From: DATFVA01 sp963774455
Lineage (GTDB): Bacteria; Bacteroidota; Ignavibacteria; Ignavibacteriales; Ignavibacteriaceae
Direction of reading: 5' to 3'
NCBI GenBank assembly: GCA_963774455.1
Contig: CAVZFD010000005.1
Span: forward strand, 1,620,592 to 1,684,591
DNA: 64,000 nucleotides
Below, one piece after another: positions 55,197 to 64,000 of this stretch (its first letter is position 1; every line of letters begins with the position of its first letter). The translations under genes were made by a program, and so were the position numbers. The notes beneath the pieces were generated by a model. That model searched no databases and had not been told where the DNA came from. It worked only from the letters and a program-made list of their open reading frames with translations.

Positions 55197-58100
55197 TCAC
55201 AACTTAAAATTCACCTGCACATTGTGGTCCTGGCGGTCATCGATGAGGGGAATTGCTTTATCGGGCTTCTGCTCTCCATCAACTGCTACGGTTAAATGAG
55301 TGTCAGCGTCGCGCACCTGGTAAACAGTGATGTGGTAAATGGTATCACGGTATCTGTAATTCACTTTATAGGTTTCCCAGTCGGCAGGTATGCATGGTTC
55401 AATGTATAGTTTGTCCGCTTCAAGTCTTAACCCAAGCAGTGATTCTACAATGAGACGGTAGAGCCATCCGGCCGAACCGGTGTACCACGTCCAGCCTCCG
55501 CGGCCGGTATGGGGCTTTACTGCATAGACATCGGCTGCAACGACGTAGGGTTCGACTTTGTATACGGCTATCTCCTCCGGACTTGAAGAATGATTCAGCG
55601 GGAGGATAATCTGCAGGAGTTCCCATGCGCGTTTGTTATCACCCAGGGCTGCAAAAGCCATTGCTGCCCAGATCGCAGCGTGCGTGTATTGTCCCCCATT
55701 CTCTCTTACGCCGGGAACGTAGCCTTTTATGTACCCCGGGTTTAAATCTGATTTATCGAACGGCGGATCCAGAAGCTGAATCAGCTTGTCATCGCGGTGG
55801 ACAAGCTGATTATCGAGAGCGTCCATTGCCATGCGTGACCGTGCATTATCACCGGCACCTGAAAGCACCGACCAGCTTTGCGCGATTGAATCGATCCTGC
55901 ATTCCGGGTTGACAGCGGATCCGAGCGGCGAACCATCATCAAAGTAAGCTCTGCGGTACCATTCACCATCCCAGCCGTTTTGTTCGATGTTTTTCTGCAA
56001 TCCGGAAGCTTCAGCCTTACACCGTTCGAAGAATGGAATATCACCCTGTATTTCTGCAATCTTTGCGAATTGGATCAGCACTTCATAAAGGAAGAATCCT
56101 AACCAAACACTTTCGCCTTTTCCCTTAATGCCTACCATATTCATTCCGTCGTTCCAATCACCGCTTCCCATAAGAGGTAAACCATGATCACCAAATCTTA
56201 ATCCTCTGAGAATAGACCTGACACAATGCTGGTATAAACTTCCGGTTTCCTCGGCAATGGCAGGAAGATCATAGTTGGAATCGACGTCAGGATTTAATAT
56301 ACGGCCTTCCAGAAAAGATACTGATTCATTCAGCACACCTGTATCGCCTGTACTTTGTACATACCTGCAAACCGCCAAAGGCAGCCAGAGATAATCATCC
56401 GAGCAATGCGTCCGTACTCCTCGTCCGGATGGCGGGTGCCACCAATGCTGTACGTCTCCTTCCCGGAATTGCCGGCTTGCGCAAAGTAAAAGGTGATTTC
56501 TTGTCAGGGCCGGCTCCGTATGAATAAGGGACATTACATCCTGAAGCTGATCCCGGAAACCAAAAGCTCCGCCCGACTGGTAATACCCGCTTCGTGCCCA
56601 AACACGGCATGCAAGTGCCTGATATGACAGCCATCCATTAGTTAGAATGTCCATAGCGGCATTGGGTGTTTCGATCTGAACTGCACCGAGCGTTTTATTC
56701 CAATAATTCCATACTGCTTCGAGTGCCTTGCGGGCTGTGTCAGAGCCCTGGAAACGGCGAAGTAATTTAATTGCATCATCCTCATCTCTCCCTGCGCCGA
56801 ATTTAAAAATGATCTCATGTTCCTGCTCTTCGGCAAGCTCGAAGGAAACCATGATAGCCGCACAGGGATCCAAAGCAGCCCCTGTAATACCGGAAAGATT
56901 CATATTTGTCATAGCAGCAGGATTCTGAAGTGAACCGTTCCTGCCAATGAATTCAGTGCGATCACCGGTAAGACTGACGGGCGCGCTGTCTGTCTGAAGG
57001 AAGACAACTCTGCTGCTAAATTCTGTATTGTAAGGATTCCGTGCAAATATCGCAGAACCTTCCAGTCCGGTTTTTGTGATAACATGCATCCCCGTTTTTG
57101 GACGCAGATCACCCAGAACCAACTCCGCATATGCCGTAAAAGACAGCTTGCAGGCTTTGCCTGTCTCATTTCGCACTTTTAATACTGAGAACTTAATCGA
57201 CGCATCTATTGCGGCATATATCCAAAGCTCCGTACGGATACCATTTTCTGTATGTTCAAAAACGCTGTATCCGAAACCATGACGGCTGGCGTATGCACTA
57301 TTTCCCTTAACAGGCGATGGTGAAGGCGACCAATAGTGACCGGTATCTTCATCGCGAATATAAAAAGCTTCGCCGCTTGAATCACTGACAGGATCATTAT
57401 TCCAGGGAGTAAGCCGGAATTCATGTGCATTCATACTCCATGTATATGTCGGGCCGCTTTCCGATACGACTGTTCCGAAATCCGGATTTGCAATTACATT
57501 TACCCATGGAGCCGGGGTGACCTGATGCGGAGAGGTTGTAATTATGTATTCGCGGCCGTCAGGAGTGAAACCGCCCAGACCGTTAAAGAAAATCAGATCA
57601 TTGCGGGGAAGAAGGGTATCATCATTGACGATTCGATAGTTCCGGGCGGCTTTGAAACGTTTGACCGGCGCCTTTTCAATTTTAAGCTTATTGAGCTGCT
57701 GTTCAAGGGTTCCCCATTGATCGGAAATAATGACATGCGCCACTGTCTGGATGAGAATCCGGTCTTCGCTTGATATCTGATCTGACTGTCTTACAAAAAT
57801 ACCACCTGATCTGTCGACCAGTCCTGCTTCTATACCCGCGGTAATTAGCATCAGGATCTGTTCCTGCAATAACTGCCTGTAGCCGGCACGGTCTTCATTC
57901 CAGATCACAAGGTCCACCGCAAGTCCTTTCAATCTCCAATATGAATGAGCCTGGACAAGCTGGCGGACAAGATTTATGTTTTCCACGTTTTCAATCTGAA
58001 GCAGCACAATAGGCAGATCACCTGAAATAGCATAACCCCACAAACCGGACTGCCCCCGGTGGTTTTTGATGATGGTCTCCGGATCAGCTCGCATGAAAGA

Positions 58101-61100
58101 ATTTCTGTAGATGATCGAACTTGCGAGGCGCCGGAAAATTTGAGCATCACCTTCGGAGGCATTTAACTGCCGTAATGTTACCTGGCTATGTGTCCAGGCA
58201 AGTTCGAAGACCCTGTTGGCGAGACGCCTGTCCTCGTACTTATTAATCATAGTCAGGGCTGAATCCCGGGTATCACACATTCCAAAAACCAAATCTATTG
58301 ATGCAGTTTCTTCAGGTTCAATAATTAATTTATAACGGATTGAAACTATAGGATCCAGAACCGAGCCCTGGCTGCCGGAAAGTGAGTTGGAATCTTTCAT
58401 TGCTTCAGGGAAGACAGTTGTGTTCCCGCGGCCGATGAACTTCATCCGGTCTGTTTCAAAAGAAGTCTTTCCCTTATTTACCCCCCGCCCTGACATCATA
58501 TGAAACATAAATGGGGTTTGCTCTTCCACTGATCTTGGCCTCCGCGTGCAGATGATCGCATTACGCTCAGGGATTATCTCAGTACGTACAAACAGGTTAC
58601 TGAATGCAGGATGCAAATTGTCGGAATCAGCAGAAGCAAGAACAACCTCTGCGTAACTGGTAATTTCAATAGTCCTGCGTGTGCGTGACTTATTTGTAAG
58701 ATGGATCCTGCGAAGTTCCGTGTCATCTTCAGGTGAGACAACAATCTCTGTATGCATATCGATGTTCTTATCTCTGCGCCGGAATTCCGCTAATCCTTCA
58801 GAGAAAATAACTTCATATGATTTTGAACGTTTCAGGGTCGGCTGATATGTTGTCGACCAGAATTCATCACTTGAATCATCGCGGATATAACAGAAAGTGC
58901 CCCAATTATCACGGGTGAAGTCTTCACGCCATCTCGTAACCCGGATATCTTTCCATTTGCTGTAGCCTCCGCCGGCGTTTGTAACCATTACGTGGTACCT
59001 GCCGTTAGACAACAGGTGAACCTCAGGGACGGGTGTATCAGGATTATCGATTACCTGCAATGGAATTTCCGTACCGCTGGATTTAACCGCAGTATCGGTA
59101 AGTCCGGCCGTGTGTGAATAAAATATTGTTGCCTTTGGAATTTTTTCCTGAAGCAGCAGCATTGTTGCTTCCAGCAAAGGATCCGATCTGAATCGCTTTT
59201 GCATCTGACGGTTTTGGATCAGATATGCAAGCGACAGAAGGCTCATTCCCTGGTGATGTGCCATGTAAGATTTAATTATCACACTCGACTGTCCGCGCGG
59301 CAGCCGTGATTTAGTATAATCCACAGCTTCATAAAAACCAAATTGTCCCAGCATACCATCTGCGGCAAGCCGCTGAAGATTTGTACAAGCGTCCTCAGGC
59401 TCAATCATCAAAGCAAGCGCCGTGGCGTAAGGAGCGATAACCAGGTCCTCCGCCAGTCCCCTCTTTAATCCCAACCCTGGAACGCCGAATGCACGATACT
59501 GGTAATTGAGATTAACATCAAAGATGTTATAACCTGATTCAGAGATTCCCCAGGGGACTCCACGGATTTTTCCATATTCGATCTGATACTTTACTGCGGC
59601 CTTATAAGTCTGGTGCAGTAAAGTGTTCTCGTATGTAGGCATTATCAGCAAAGGCATGAGGTATTCGAACATTGAACCGCTCCAGGAAAGAAGAATGGGA
59701 TCGCCTCCAACAGTAGTAAGCAGCCGGCCCAATGCAAACCAGCTTTCCTGCGGCAGCTGACCCTGTGCAATTCCAATGAAGCTGCTTAATCTTGCCTCAG
59801 ATGCTAGCAGATCGTAGTAGCTTGGGTCCCTTCGTCTTTCATTTACACTATATCCTACCGACAGTAAATGGCGCAAATTGTCGTAGAGAAAATCATAGTC
59901 CATAAGAGCAAAGCTGCCGGCTTGTGCCGCAAGACCTTCAATGATTGATATACGCTCACTTGCGCGGGAAGCAGCCTGGCGGATAATACGAATTTCATCA
60001 TGGTGATTGTTTTTTTCGGAAATATCATCAGAAGAATCTCCGGAGACAGCAGTCAATTCAAGTTCTGCTATTCTGCGCAACGTTGGTATTTCATCGTCCA
60101 TCATAAAATGACCCGGGGCGGTGGAATCGGGCTCTTTAAGCCAGGGAACAAGAGATGTTAACTCATCAAGTGAACTGCGGCATTGATTCGCAAGCGCACC
60201 AGCCCACTGGTTAATTTCATCATTATTATATTTTAAAAAATCATTTTCTATTTCAACACTTAATGATGCAAATTTGTCAAGATTTCGTGAAAAATCTTCA
60301 AGCGTATTAAGCGGAGAAATGGTTATTGAATCCAGGTCCTTCTGAAATTGGACAAGCCTGTCATCATGAATCTCCTTTGCAGCACTAATAAGAATCCTTA
60401 ATGTATCACTTATCCCTTCGAACACTTGCCGACTTACTATTTTTTTATCGGGAAGCGAGGCAAGCCCCTGCCTCAGTGTAAGGAGATGACCCATGAGATT
60501 TCCGCTGTCAACAGATGAAATGTACAGAGGAGACAAAGGTGTTAAAGAATGCGTATCATACCAGTTGAAAAAATGCCCGTGATACCGGTCAAGGTTTTCC
60601 ATAGTGTTAAAAGAATTCGATACACGGTCAATCAATTCTCCGGTAGTTATATAACCAAAGTCGTAAGCGGACAAAGTAGACAGAAGCGACAAGCCAATGT
60701 TTGTGGGAGAAGTTCTATGTGCAACCGCGCCGGCGGGTTTCTCCTGGTAGTTATCCGGAGGCAGCCAATGATCCTGGGGACCCACAAAAGTATGAAAGAA
60801 GGACCAGGTTTTTCGGGCGACTTCTCTTAAAAATAATTTTTCAGCAGTGGATAAAATAAACCCGGGGCTTACAAGCGGCAAACTGATCCACCAGGCAACA
60901 TACGGAGACAGGACCCAGAGAAATAATACAGGCAGAGCTGCAGCAGGCAAACTATGTTTCTCAAACACGAAATAGATAATTGCAGAGATAACTATAGCTG
61001 GGGCGACCCACATTTTCCGGAACGAACCGGGCAGAGTAATTGGAGTGCTGCGTTCATTGGATGGATTCCACTCGAGAAGTTTTTTATGCGAAATCATCAT

Positions 61101-63929
61101 TCGCCATAGGGTACGAATAATCGCATCCAGACTAAAAAACATCTCATAAGGGAGAGTAATAATCGTAAAGACTGCCTGAGAAATATGCGCACTGGTAGAT
61201 CGTAAAGCAGCAGCGAGGTGTTGAGTGAATAGTACATCTGCCGGTTTGTCAAAAAAGTCAACGATGGATATAATCAAGGGAGGAATCAGAATGATCCCGA
61301 TTACAGACAACGTCCAGAACCATGGTTGTGAAAGTATAGTCCATCCCAAAAGCAGCAGCAATGTAAGTGCAAAGGGCGAGAGACTGCGGCGTAGATTGTC
61401 AGCAATTTTCCAGTGAGAAAGCCAGGACAGCGGGTTTCTGTGCAACCCACCATTAAGAGATGGAACTACCGGCAGCAGCCATCTTATTAATTGCCAATCA
61501 CCGCGAATCCAGCGGTGCCGGCGTTTTACATCTGTATAATAGTGTGACGGATATTCTTCAAATAATTGTACATCACTCAACAATCCCGCCCTCGTATAAC
61601 AGCCTTCTATAAGATCATGGCTCAGGATCTGGTTCTCAGGAAATCTTCCCTTCAGAGCCTGCTCAAACATGTCAACATCATAGATACCTTTACCGATAAA
61701 TGACCCTTCGTCAAATAGATCCTGGTAAACATCTGAGATAGTTCGTGTATAAGGATCAATTCCGGGTTCGCTTCCAAAGAGACCCGCATAACGGGAGCGA
61801 TTTGTTCCCGGAAGGCTGACTGCAATCCGCGGCTGTAATATAGCATGGCCTTCAAATACGCGTTTTCTTTTCTCATCGTACCGCGGACGGTTAAGAGGGT
61901 GGGCCATTGTTCCTACCAGCTGTCGGGCTGAGTCACGTGGTAAGTGGGTATCGCTGTCAAGAGTAATTACATATTTAACCTGCGGCAGAATATCGGTTTT
62001 ACCGACAATTTTGGAGAACCTATCTTTTGAACCGCCACGGAGCAGTGAATTCAGTTCCTCGAGCTTTCCCCTTTTACGTTCGTAACCCATCCACTTCCGC
62101 TCGTGTGAATTCCATTGCCGGGAGCGGTGAAACAGAAGAAAATTATCACCTTCATATTTTGCATTGAGGTCCTCAATCATTTTAACGGCATGCTGCAGAA
62201 GAGATTCATCCTCCGGAAGAGATTCTTTATCTGAGTCCTGAAAATCAGTAAGCAGGCCATAGTAAAGATTGCTATCCTGGTTACCGAGGAAACGTATTTC
62301 CAATGACTCGGTGAGTCTTCTGATATCATTTTCATCAATTAACATTGAAGGAATTACGATAAGGGTTCGCGATTCCGCCGGTATCCCTTCTGAGTAATCC
62401 ATTCTTGGTAATCGGCCTGGCTTCACAATCAATGTGGAAATCCAGTTAACAAGGGCAACCGGTAAATTAGCGGCAGCTGTACAAAAAAGTATCCCCAAAA
62501 GAACAAGCTGGAAATTTCCAAATCCATTATCATAAACCTGCTCCAACATAACGGCGGTAAGGAGGAAAGTAAGCAGTATGATTGAAGCGCTATATAGCAT
62601 TAACGGAACCCTGCAGCCTATTTTTGCCAAAGCTCCTGAAAGGGAAAAACGCACATTACAAGTCGATTCCAGTTTAGTTAAACCCTTATCCACCAGATAG
62701 TATCCCACGTGTGCGGTACGGGCATCAGGTCCGTTTACTGCGCTGCTCTCCTGCGAAAGACGGATCGCCGTCTGAGCAGTTTCCTCTTCGGAAAGAGAAC
62801 AGTTCTTGGCTATTTTTTCGACGACATGACGGTACTGGTCGCGTGTGGCGAAATCCATTTGTCCGTATACTTTACCCGGATCTTTCATCAGAATTTTTTC
62901 AACAGCACTCATCGTTTCAACGAAACTTTTCCAGTCCAGGGTTTCGAGGAATCGGAGGCTCCCGATACTATTGCTGATTGAGACCTGATCCGCCGCCTGC
63001 TGCTGATTTCCAAGCTGTATCAACTCTTCAATTTTCTGACCTGAATCAGAAAGCCTTTGTTCGATCCATGTCAGTGCAGAAGACAGGGTATGGCTTAAAC
63101 CCTGAAGTTTCCGGGTAAGTTCAGACACGAAAGATGTCGTCATTGGCGGGTCAGATCGCGACATGTCAGCAACCACCTGGATCAGGTTTTTAGGATCTTT
63201 CTCAACCATTTCGATCATTTCGTCTGCCCAGGTATCAGCCAGGTTACGGTCGATCCTTCCGGCAGCAACCTTTACGGCAACACGGCGAAGATTCTCAATG
63301 AGAGCCAGCCGCAGCATAATCGGGATTGCCCATAATTCACCTATTTTCAGCACCGTTACAGTCTGATAGGCAGAGACGAAGCGGAAAAGATTTTCCGGGT
63401 CAACCCGTCCATCGCCATGCGATATAATTTCCTGAGCAATGTCATAAACGCGGGGCAGACCTTTCGATAAACCCTTTGAAAGACGGGGTAATTCAAGGCT
63501 ATAACCTTTAGGCAGGTGTTTTTTGCCGGTGCGGATCTGTTCTTCGATCAGGTAGAAATTATCAAGCAGCCATTCCTCGGCCGGTGTAATTGCACGCTTC
63601 GCTTTAAGTGTTTCACTTAATAACTCCTGAACTCCAAAAAGAAAAACCTCATTTTTTGCAAGGCGTCTAAGAAGTACGGGTTCAGTTTTAATATCGAAAA
63701 TTAAGGTATGTCTTCCCGCAAGAACTTTGCCGTGCTGCTCCATCTGGTCGGCACTAAATAACTCCGCGCGCATCGGAGGTTTTGTTTTAGCAAATTTTCT
63801 AATGAGGGAATTTTCATTAAGCTGCGACTTAAAACGTAATATAGACTCATTTACATTGGGTTTAATTACCTTCATGCTCTCCGGACCATTATCGTATAAT
63901 TTTAAATATAAACAAACTTCTGCAGTCAT
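55197..63929 (-). CDS. cyclic beta-1,2-glucan synthase (GT84-GH94)
   Basis: A 2910-residue membrane enzyme like NdvB/ChvB/Cgs that makes cyclic beta-1,2-glucan for the periplasm. The N-terminal 420 residues are helical; GT84 follows with LDSDTHLPRDSARQLVGTM (about 655-675) and QILSHDLIEGCYTRAG, and several transmembrane helices lie near 430-500 and 820-1050. A glycoamylase-like domain (about 1330-1560; GESGYNIFD, SYMAHHQGMSLLSL) follows, then two beta-supersandwich regions and a GH94 phosphorylase domain with QFREGDVQHWWHPPSGRG, GSGDWNDGMN (near 2590) and TGSAGWLYR. The ATG at 63875 (MKVIKPNV) has GGAGAG just upstream and may be the real start. The length is normal for the family. It controls osmotic adaptation and envelope properties in proteobacteria; here the role is inferred. 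Confidence 0.95.
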   Translation of the reverse strand: MTAEVCLYLKLYDNGPESMKVIKPNVNESILRFKSQLNENSLIRKFAKTKPPMRAELFSADQMEQHGKVLAGRHTLIFDIKTEPVLLRRLAKNEVFLFGVQELLSETLKAKRAITPAEEWLLDNFYLIEEQIRTGKKHLPKGYSLELPRLSKGLSKGLPRVYDIAQEIISHGDGRVDPENLFRFVSAYQTVTVLKIGELWAIPIMLRLALIENLRRVAVKVAAGRIDRNLADTWADEMIEMVEKDPKNLIQVVADMSRSDPPMTTSFVSELTRKLQGLSHTLSSALTWIEQRLSDSGQKIEELIQLGNQQQAADQVSISNSIGSLRFLETLDWKSFVETMSAVEKILMKDPGKVYGQMDFATRDQYRHVVEKIAKNCSLSEEETAQTAIRLSQESSAVNGPDARTAHVGYYLVDKGLTKLESTCNVRFSLSGALAKIGCRVPLMLYSASIILLTFLLTAVMLEQVYDNGFGNFQLVLLGILFCTAAANLPVALVNWISTLIVKPGRLPRMDYSEGIPAESRTLIVIPSMLIDENDIRRLTESLEIRFLGNQDSNLYYGLLTDFQDSDKESLPEDESLLQHAVKMIEDLNAKYEGDNFLLFHRSRQWNSHERKWMGYERKRGKLEELNSLLRGGSKDRFSKIVGKTDILPQVKYVITLDSDTHLPRDSARQLVGTMAHPLNRPRYDEKRKRVFEGHAILQPRIAVSLPGTNRSRYAGLFGSEPGIDPYTRTISDVYQDLFDEGSFIGKGIYDVDMFEQALKGRFPENQILSHDLIEGCYTRAGLLSDVQLFEEYPSHYYTDVKRRHRWIRGDWQLIRWLLPVVPSLNGGLHRNPLSWLSHWKIADNLRRSLSPFALTLLLLLGWTILSQPWFWTLSVIGIILIPPLIISIVDFFDKPADVLFTQHLAAALRSTSAHISQAVFTIITLPYEMFFSLDAIIRTLWRMMISHKKLLEWNPSNERSTPITLPGSFRKMWVAPAIVISAIIYFVFEKHSLPAAALPVLFLWVLSPYVAWWISLPLVSPGFILSTAEKLFLREVARKTWSFFHTFVGPQDHWLPPDNYQEKPAGAVAHRTSPTNIGLSLLSTLSAYDFGYITTGELIDRVSNSFNTMENLDRYHGHFFNWYDTHSLTPLSPLYISSVDSGNLMGHLLTLRQGLASLPDKKIVSRQVFEGISDTLRILISAAKEIHDDRLVQFQKDLDSITISPLNTLEDFSRNLDKFASLSVEIENDFLKYNNDEINQWAGALANQCRSSLDELTSLVPWLKEPDSTAPGHFMMDDEIPTLRRIAELELTAVSGDSSDDISEKNNHHDEIRIIRQAASRASERISIIEGLAAQAGSFALMDYDFLYDNLRHLLSVGYSVNERRRDPSYYDLLASEARLSSFIGIAQGQLPQESWFALGRLLTTVGGDPILLSWSGSMFEYLMPLLIMPTYENTLLHQTYKAAVKYQIEYGKIRGVPWGISESGYNIFDVNLNYQYRAFGVPGLGLKRGLAEDLVIAPYATALALMIEPEDACTNLQRLAADGMLGQFGFYEAVDYTKSRLPRGQSSVIIKSYMAHHQGMSLLSLAYLIQNRQMQKRFRSDPLLEATMLLLQEKIPKATIFYSHTAGLTDTAVKSSGTEIPLQVIDNPDTPVPEVHLLSNGRYHVMVTNAGGGYSKWKDIRVTRWREDFTRDNWGTFCYIRDDSSDEFWSTTYQPTLKRSKSYEVIFSEGLAEFRRRDKNIDMHTEIVVSPEDDTELRRIHLTNKSRTRRTIEITSYAEVVLASADSDNLHPAFSNLFVRTEIIPERNAIICTRRPRSVEEQTPFMFHMMSGRGVNKGKTSFETDRMKFIGRGNTTVFPEAMKDSNSLSGSQGSVLDPIVSIRYKLIIEPEETASIDLVFGMCDTRDSALTMINKYEDRRLANRVFELAWTHSQVTLRQLNASEGDAQIFRRLASSIIYRNSFMRADPETIIKNHRGQSGLWGYAISGDLPIVLLQIENVENINLVRQLVQAHSYWRLKGLAVDLVIWNEDRAGYRQLLQEQILMLITAGIEAGLVDRSGGIFVRQSDQISSEDRILIQTVAHVIISDQWGTLEQQLNKLKIEKAPVKRFKAARNYRIVNDDTLLPRNDLIFFNGLGGFTPDGREYIITTSPHQVTPAPWVNVIANPDFGTVVSESGPTYTWSMNAHEFRLTPWNNDPVSDSSGEAFYIRDEDTGHYWSPSPSPVKGNSAYASRHGFGYSVFEHTENGIRTELWIYAAIDASIKFSVLKVRNETGKACKLSFTAYAELVLGDLRPKTGMHVITKTGLEGSAIFARNPYNTEFSSRVVFLQTDSAPVSLTGDRTEFIGRNGSLQNPAAMTNMNLSGITGAALDPCAAIMVSFELAEEQEHEIIFKFGAGRDEDDAIKLLRRFQGSDTARKALEAVWNYWNKTLGAVQIETPNAAMDILTNGWLSYQALACRVWARSGYYQSGGAFGFRDQLQDVMSLIHTEPALTRNHLLLCASRQFREGDVQHWWHPPSGRGVRTHCSDDYLWLPLAVCRYVQSTGDTGVLNESVSFLEGRILNPDVDSNYDLPAIAEETGSLYQHCVRSILRGLRFGDHGLPLMGSGDWNDGMNMVGIKGKGESVWLGFFLYEVLIQFAKIAEIQGDIPFFERCKAEASGLQKNIEQNGWDGEWYRRAYFDDGSPLGSAVNPECRIDSIAQSWSVLSGAGDNARSRMAMDALDNQLVHRDDKLIQLLDPPFDKSDLNPGYIKGYVPGVRENGGQYTHAAIWAAMAFAALGDNKRAWELLQIILPLNHSSSPEEIAVYKVEPYVVAADVYAVKPHTGRGGWTWYTGSAGWLYRLIVESLLGLRLEADKLYIEPCIPADWETYKVNYRYRDTIYHITVYQVRDADTHLTVAVDGEQKPDKAIPLIDDRQDHNVQVNFKL

Positions 63930-63983
63930 AACTTGTCGGGAAATAAGTCCCGCCCCGGGAATTCTGACTTCTGGGGAGAATAA

Positions 63984-64000
63984 ATGAACGAAATTAATGA
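63984..64000 (+). CDS. start of a divergent gene, truncated by the window end
   Basis: ATG at 63984 follows GGGGAGA by four bases and opens a frame MNEIN that runs to the edge. It is divergent from the glucan synthase gene, 54 bp away. Nothing more can be said about its function. Confidence 0.45.

Overview
The window reads as chromosomal DNA of a Gram-negative member of the Bacteroidota/Chlorobi/Ignavibacteria (FCB) assemblage, most likely an ignavibacterium. The reasons are four large secreted proteins ending in a type IX secretion (T9SS) sorting domain with the NxPNPFNP signature, a complete Bat (aerotolerance) cluster, a KDO-activating enzyme (LPS), a small DUF4296-type lipoprotein and one Bacteroidetes-style promoter. 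Base composition is moderately AT-rich and looks even throughout. I see no rRNA, tRNA, CRISPR array, insertion sequence or phage.

Layout. 1-1522 (+): the end of a DUF1684 protein and a DAHP synthase (aroF). 1523-2096: a gene-free stretch with a degenerate 19-bp tandem repeat and a promoter. 2097-7058 (+): a compact five-gene cluster with an esterase, two different ATP-grasp proteins, a GCS2-type carboxylate-amine ligase and a class I glutamine amidotransferase. This is a candidate pathway for an unknown amide- or peptide-like metabolite and is the best candidate for an undescribed system. 7169-12908 (+): a very long GH13 protein overlapping a secreted PQQ-type sugar dehydrogenase. 13072-20476 (-): ABC transporter, lipoprotein, 3-hydroxyacyl-CoA dehydrogenase, acetate kinase, an unusual SDR and an FAD oxidoreductase. 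20801-23578 (-): a secreted Asp-box propeller. 23733-26336 (+): RecQ. 26296-29790 (-): gap, pgk, rhomboid protease and a small lipoprotein that seems to lack a standard start codon. 30319-33579 (-): a secreted FG-GAP protein. 33641-38134 (-): B12-binding protein, HIT protein, PLP enzyme, kdsB, plsC and an M48 protease. 38221-46804 (-): moxR, DUF58, a BatD-like membrane protein, batA, batB, batC, batD and a frameshifted batE. 47263-53533 (-): a secreted propeller, a STAS protein and a striking one-component membrane regulator that joins a periplasmic propeller sensor directly to a sigma-54 activator. 53969-54955 (-): an aldo/keto reductase behind a dense array of inverted repeats. 55197-63929 (-): a giant cyclic beta-1,2-glucan synthase. 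63984-64000 (+): the start of a divergent gene.

Genes that appear to work together: the 2097-7058 biosynthetic cluster; gap-pgk (glycolysis); kdsB-plsC (envelope lipids and LPS); the Bat complex with its MoxR chaperone; the ABC ATPase, permease and lipoprotein; and the propeller-sigma-54 regulator with the STAS/T9SS pair downstream, separated from it by two tandem palindromes that look like activator sites.

All family assignments come from reading motifs and translated sequence by eye. No database search was run.
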